Assembly (NCBI GenBank): GCA_036307185.1
Contig: JAXJYC010000029.1
Location: 186,001 to 250,000 of the forward strand
Direction of reading: 5' to 3'
Source: SVEL01 sp017381055
GTDB lineage: Bacteria; Bacillota; Clostridia; Lachnospirales; Lachnospiraceae
DNA: 64,000 nt
Position numbers and translations under genes: made by a program. Shown in pieces: positions 62,312 through 64,000 of the stretch. The notes under the pieces are model-generated. The model worked only from the letters and a program-made list of their open reading frames with translations, did no database searches and was not told the origin of the DNA. Positions within the stretch are counted from its first letter, which is position 1, and each line of letters begins with the position of its first letter.

Positions 62312-64000
62312 TTACTCAACACTATTTTCTGCAACCTTAGCTGCTCTTGCAGCTACTTCAGCATCCTGAATTTCCTTTGGAGTCTGCTCATATCTTACAA
62401 ATTCATATTCGTAAGTACCTCTACCGCCTGTCATAGAGCGAAGAACTGTACAATATCCATATAATTCCATCATAGGAATCTCAGCTTCAATAATTTGCTT
62501 TCCATTAGCTGTTGGGTTCATACCTAATACTCTACCACGACGTTTATTTAAATCACCCATTATATCACCTGAATATCTATCTGGAATAGTTACCTTCAAT
62601 GACATAATCGGCTCTAAAAGAACTGGTCCTGCATCCATAAAGCCTTTTCTAAAGGCCTGAATTGTAGCCATCTTAAACGCCATCTCTGATGAATCTACCG
62701 AATGTGATGAACCATCATATAAAACAGCCTTAACACCAACTACTGGATATGCAGCTAACGGTCCCTTAACAACAGATTCTTGTAAGCCCTTCTCTACTGC
62801 TGGGAAGAAATTCTTAGGAACTGCACCACCTACTACCTCTTGTTCAAATACATAAGGTGTCTCATTATCCCCTGAAGATGAGAACTTAATCTTTACATGT
62901 CCATACTGTCCATGACCACCAGACTGTTTCTTATATTTATATTCTGTATCAGCTGTCTTCTTAATAGTTTCTCTGAATGCAAACTTAGGCTTAACAAGCT
63001 CAATCTTACACTTATATTCATTCTCAAGTCTACTCTGAATAACCTCAAGCTGAACATCACCCATAGCATATAAAAGCAACTGTCTATTCTCAGTATCATT
63101 TACAATCTTAAGGGTTTGATCTTCATGAGATAGCTTCTGTAATGCTTGAGCAACCTTATCAATATCGCCTTTATTTGGAACCTTATATCTCATATATGTA
63201 TAAGGCTTTGATAACTCAAACTTACCGTACACAATAGTATTTGCTTTTGTAGATAAACTATTACCAGTTCTTGCAGCTGTCAGCTTTGCTATAGCACCAA
63301 TATCGCCTGCATGAAGTTCTGGCACTTCTATAGGTTTTCCGCCCTGTAATACATAAAGCTTGCTTACTCTCTCATCTATGTCTCTATCCTGATTATAAAT
63401 CATATCATCAGATTTAAATACACCTGAACATACCTTGATAAGTGAATACTTTCCGATAAATGGGTCAACAATTGTCTTAAATACATAAGCTGATTTAGCC
63501 TTAGAGAAATCGTAATTGGCAGTAAATACTTCCTTAGTATTCATGTTAATACCTGCAATCTCTTTATTCTCTGGACTTGGAAGATACTTAACTATATCAT
63601 CTACTAACGCATATGTACCTTGACATAATGTATTAGAACCCATTGTGATAGGAACGATAGAGCCATCTATAACATTAGCTCTCAAGGCAGCTCTAATCTC
63701 ATTTTCAGAGAACTTCTCACCACCAAAATATCTCTCCATGAATTCTTCACTAGTTTCTGCCACTGCTTCCATAAGGATATCTCTATAAAGATTAAGATTT
63801 TCCATACTATAATCTGGAATATCACACTCTGTAACATCCTTACCATTCCATTTTACTGCATTTTCACTAACTACATTTACGTATCCTACAAACTTCTCGT
63901 TCTCTCTAATAGGAAAATGGAACGGAGCAATCTTTTTTCCGTACATTTCCGTTAGACTTTCAACAACATTTTTAAATGAAGCATTATCTGCATCCATACC
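62312..64000 (-). CDS. EF-G-like translation factor, 5' end cut by window
   Basis: The frame runs off the right window edge; the visible ~563 residues correspond to the end of the G domain through domain V of EF-G. SIVPITMGSN is the end of the GTPase domain, followed by domain II, domain III, the domain IV arm (FRETIKKTADTEYKYKKQSG, GHGQYGHVKIKF) and domain V (GRVLGMNPTANGKQIIEAEIP). Divergence from canonical FusA in domains II and V suggests the paralog EF-G-like (FusA2-type) group. The GTPase motifs are outside the window. It is the gene upstream of the mntP promoter. Confidence 0.85.
   Translation of the reverse strand, partial: GMDADNASFKNVVESLTEMYGKKIAPFHFPIRENEKFVGYVNVVSENAVKWNGKDVTECDIPDYSMENLNLYRDILMEAVAETSEEFMERYFGGEKFSENEIRAALRANVIDGSIVPITMGSNTLCQGTYALVDDIVKYLPSPENKEIAGINMNTKEVFTANYDFSKAKSAYVFKTIVDPFIGKYSLIKVCSGVFKSDDMIYNQDRDIDERVSKLYVLQGGKPIEVPELHAGDIGAIAKLTAARTGNSLSTKANTIVYGKFELSKPYTYMRYKVPNKGDIDKVAQALQKLSHEDQTLKIVNDTENRQLLLYAMGDVQLEVIQSRLENEYKCKIELVKPKFAFRETIKKTADTEYKYKKQSGGHGQYGHVKIKFSSSGDNETPYVFEQEVVGGAVPKNFFPAVEKGLQESVVKGPLAAYPVVGVKAVLYDGSSHSVDSSEMAFKMATIQAFRKGFMDAGPVLLEPIMSLKVTIPDRYSGDIMGDLNKRRGRVLGMNPTANGKQIIEAEIPMMELYGYCTVLRSMTGGRGTYEYEFVRYEQTPKEIQDAEVAARAAKVAENSVE

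Noticed and set aside
1..64000. Mobile elements, prophage, CRISPR arrays, tRNA or rRNA genes
   Set aside because: I saw no transposase, integrase, phage gene, regular repeat-spacer array, tRNA-like cloverleaf or rRNA signature on either strand.

Overview
The window looks like chromosomal DNA from a low-GC Gram-positive anaerobe of the class Clostridia, most probably Lachnospiraceae-like. The evidence is AT-rich DNA with strong AGGAGG ribosome sites, a def-fmt-yugP-rsmB-rlmN-prpC-prkC-rsgA-rpe-thiN gene order, formate-tetrahydrofolate ligase, a FabV/TER-type enoyl reductase, a SpoIID-like protein and a tepA/ftsK neighbourhood. A sigma-28-type promoter and a chemotaxis receptor point to a motile cell. 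Almost everything is on the minus strand, so transcription runs from high to low coordinates. I see no insertion sequence, prophage, CRISPR array, tRNA or rRNA.

Layout. 1-3.1 kb: deoB-pdp nucleoside catabolism and a cut-off histidine phosphatase. 3.2-9.4 kb: a small membrane protein, a zinc-ribbon/TPR-like/chitobiase-C surface protein and a 1262-residue exported protein with about 14 bacterial Ig-like (Big_2) repeats, preceded by a near-perfect flagellar sigma-28 promoter. 9.4-14 kb: a DUF1653 protein, NADP isocitrate dehydrogenase and a CtpE-like P-type ATPase. 14-21.4 kb: a solute-binding lipoprotein and a compact type IV pilus-like operon (PilC/GspF, four small bitopic proteins, PilT) with a transglutaminase-like lipoprotein at its head and a sigma-A promoter before it. 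21.5-22.7 kb: three small plus-strand genes, one very rich in Gly and Cys. 22.7-24 kb: FabV. 24-40.9 kb: a 17-gene run from def to mraY covering protein N-terminal processing, rRNA/tRNA modification, the PASTA kinase/phosphatase pair, ribosome assembly, thiamine salvage, a PilZ protein, aroA and cell-wall synthesis. 41-49.5 kb: priA, folD, fhs, ftsK, uppP. 49.5-49.8 kb: a non-coding interval with a strong candidate small RNA and a second structured element. 49.8-54 kb: tepA, mgtE with an unannotated Cys-rich 37-codon upstream ORF, and leuCD. 54-58.7 kb: an ECF sigma factor with a beta-propeller membrane protein, and ilvN-ilvC. 58.8-64 kb: a chemotaxis receptor, a Na/Ca exchanger, mntP under a yybP-ykoY manganese riboswitch, and a cut-off EF-G-like factor.

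The most interesting points are the pilus-like operon whose only ATPase is PilT (retraction type), the sigma-28 control of the Ig-repeat protein, the candidate C-rich small RNA with its own promoter and terminator, the second structured RNA beside it, the mgtE leader ORF, and a recurring design in which a terminator hairpin for one transcript overlaps the promoter for the next. All family assignments come from reading motifs in the translated sequence. No database search was run.
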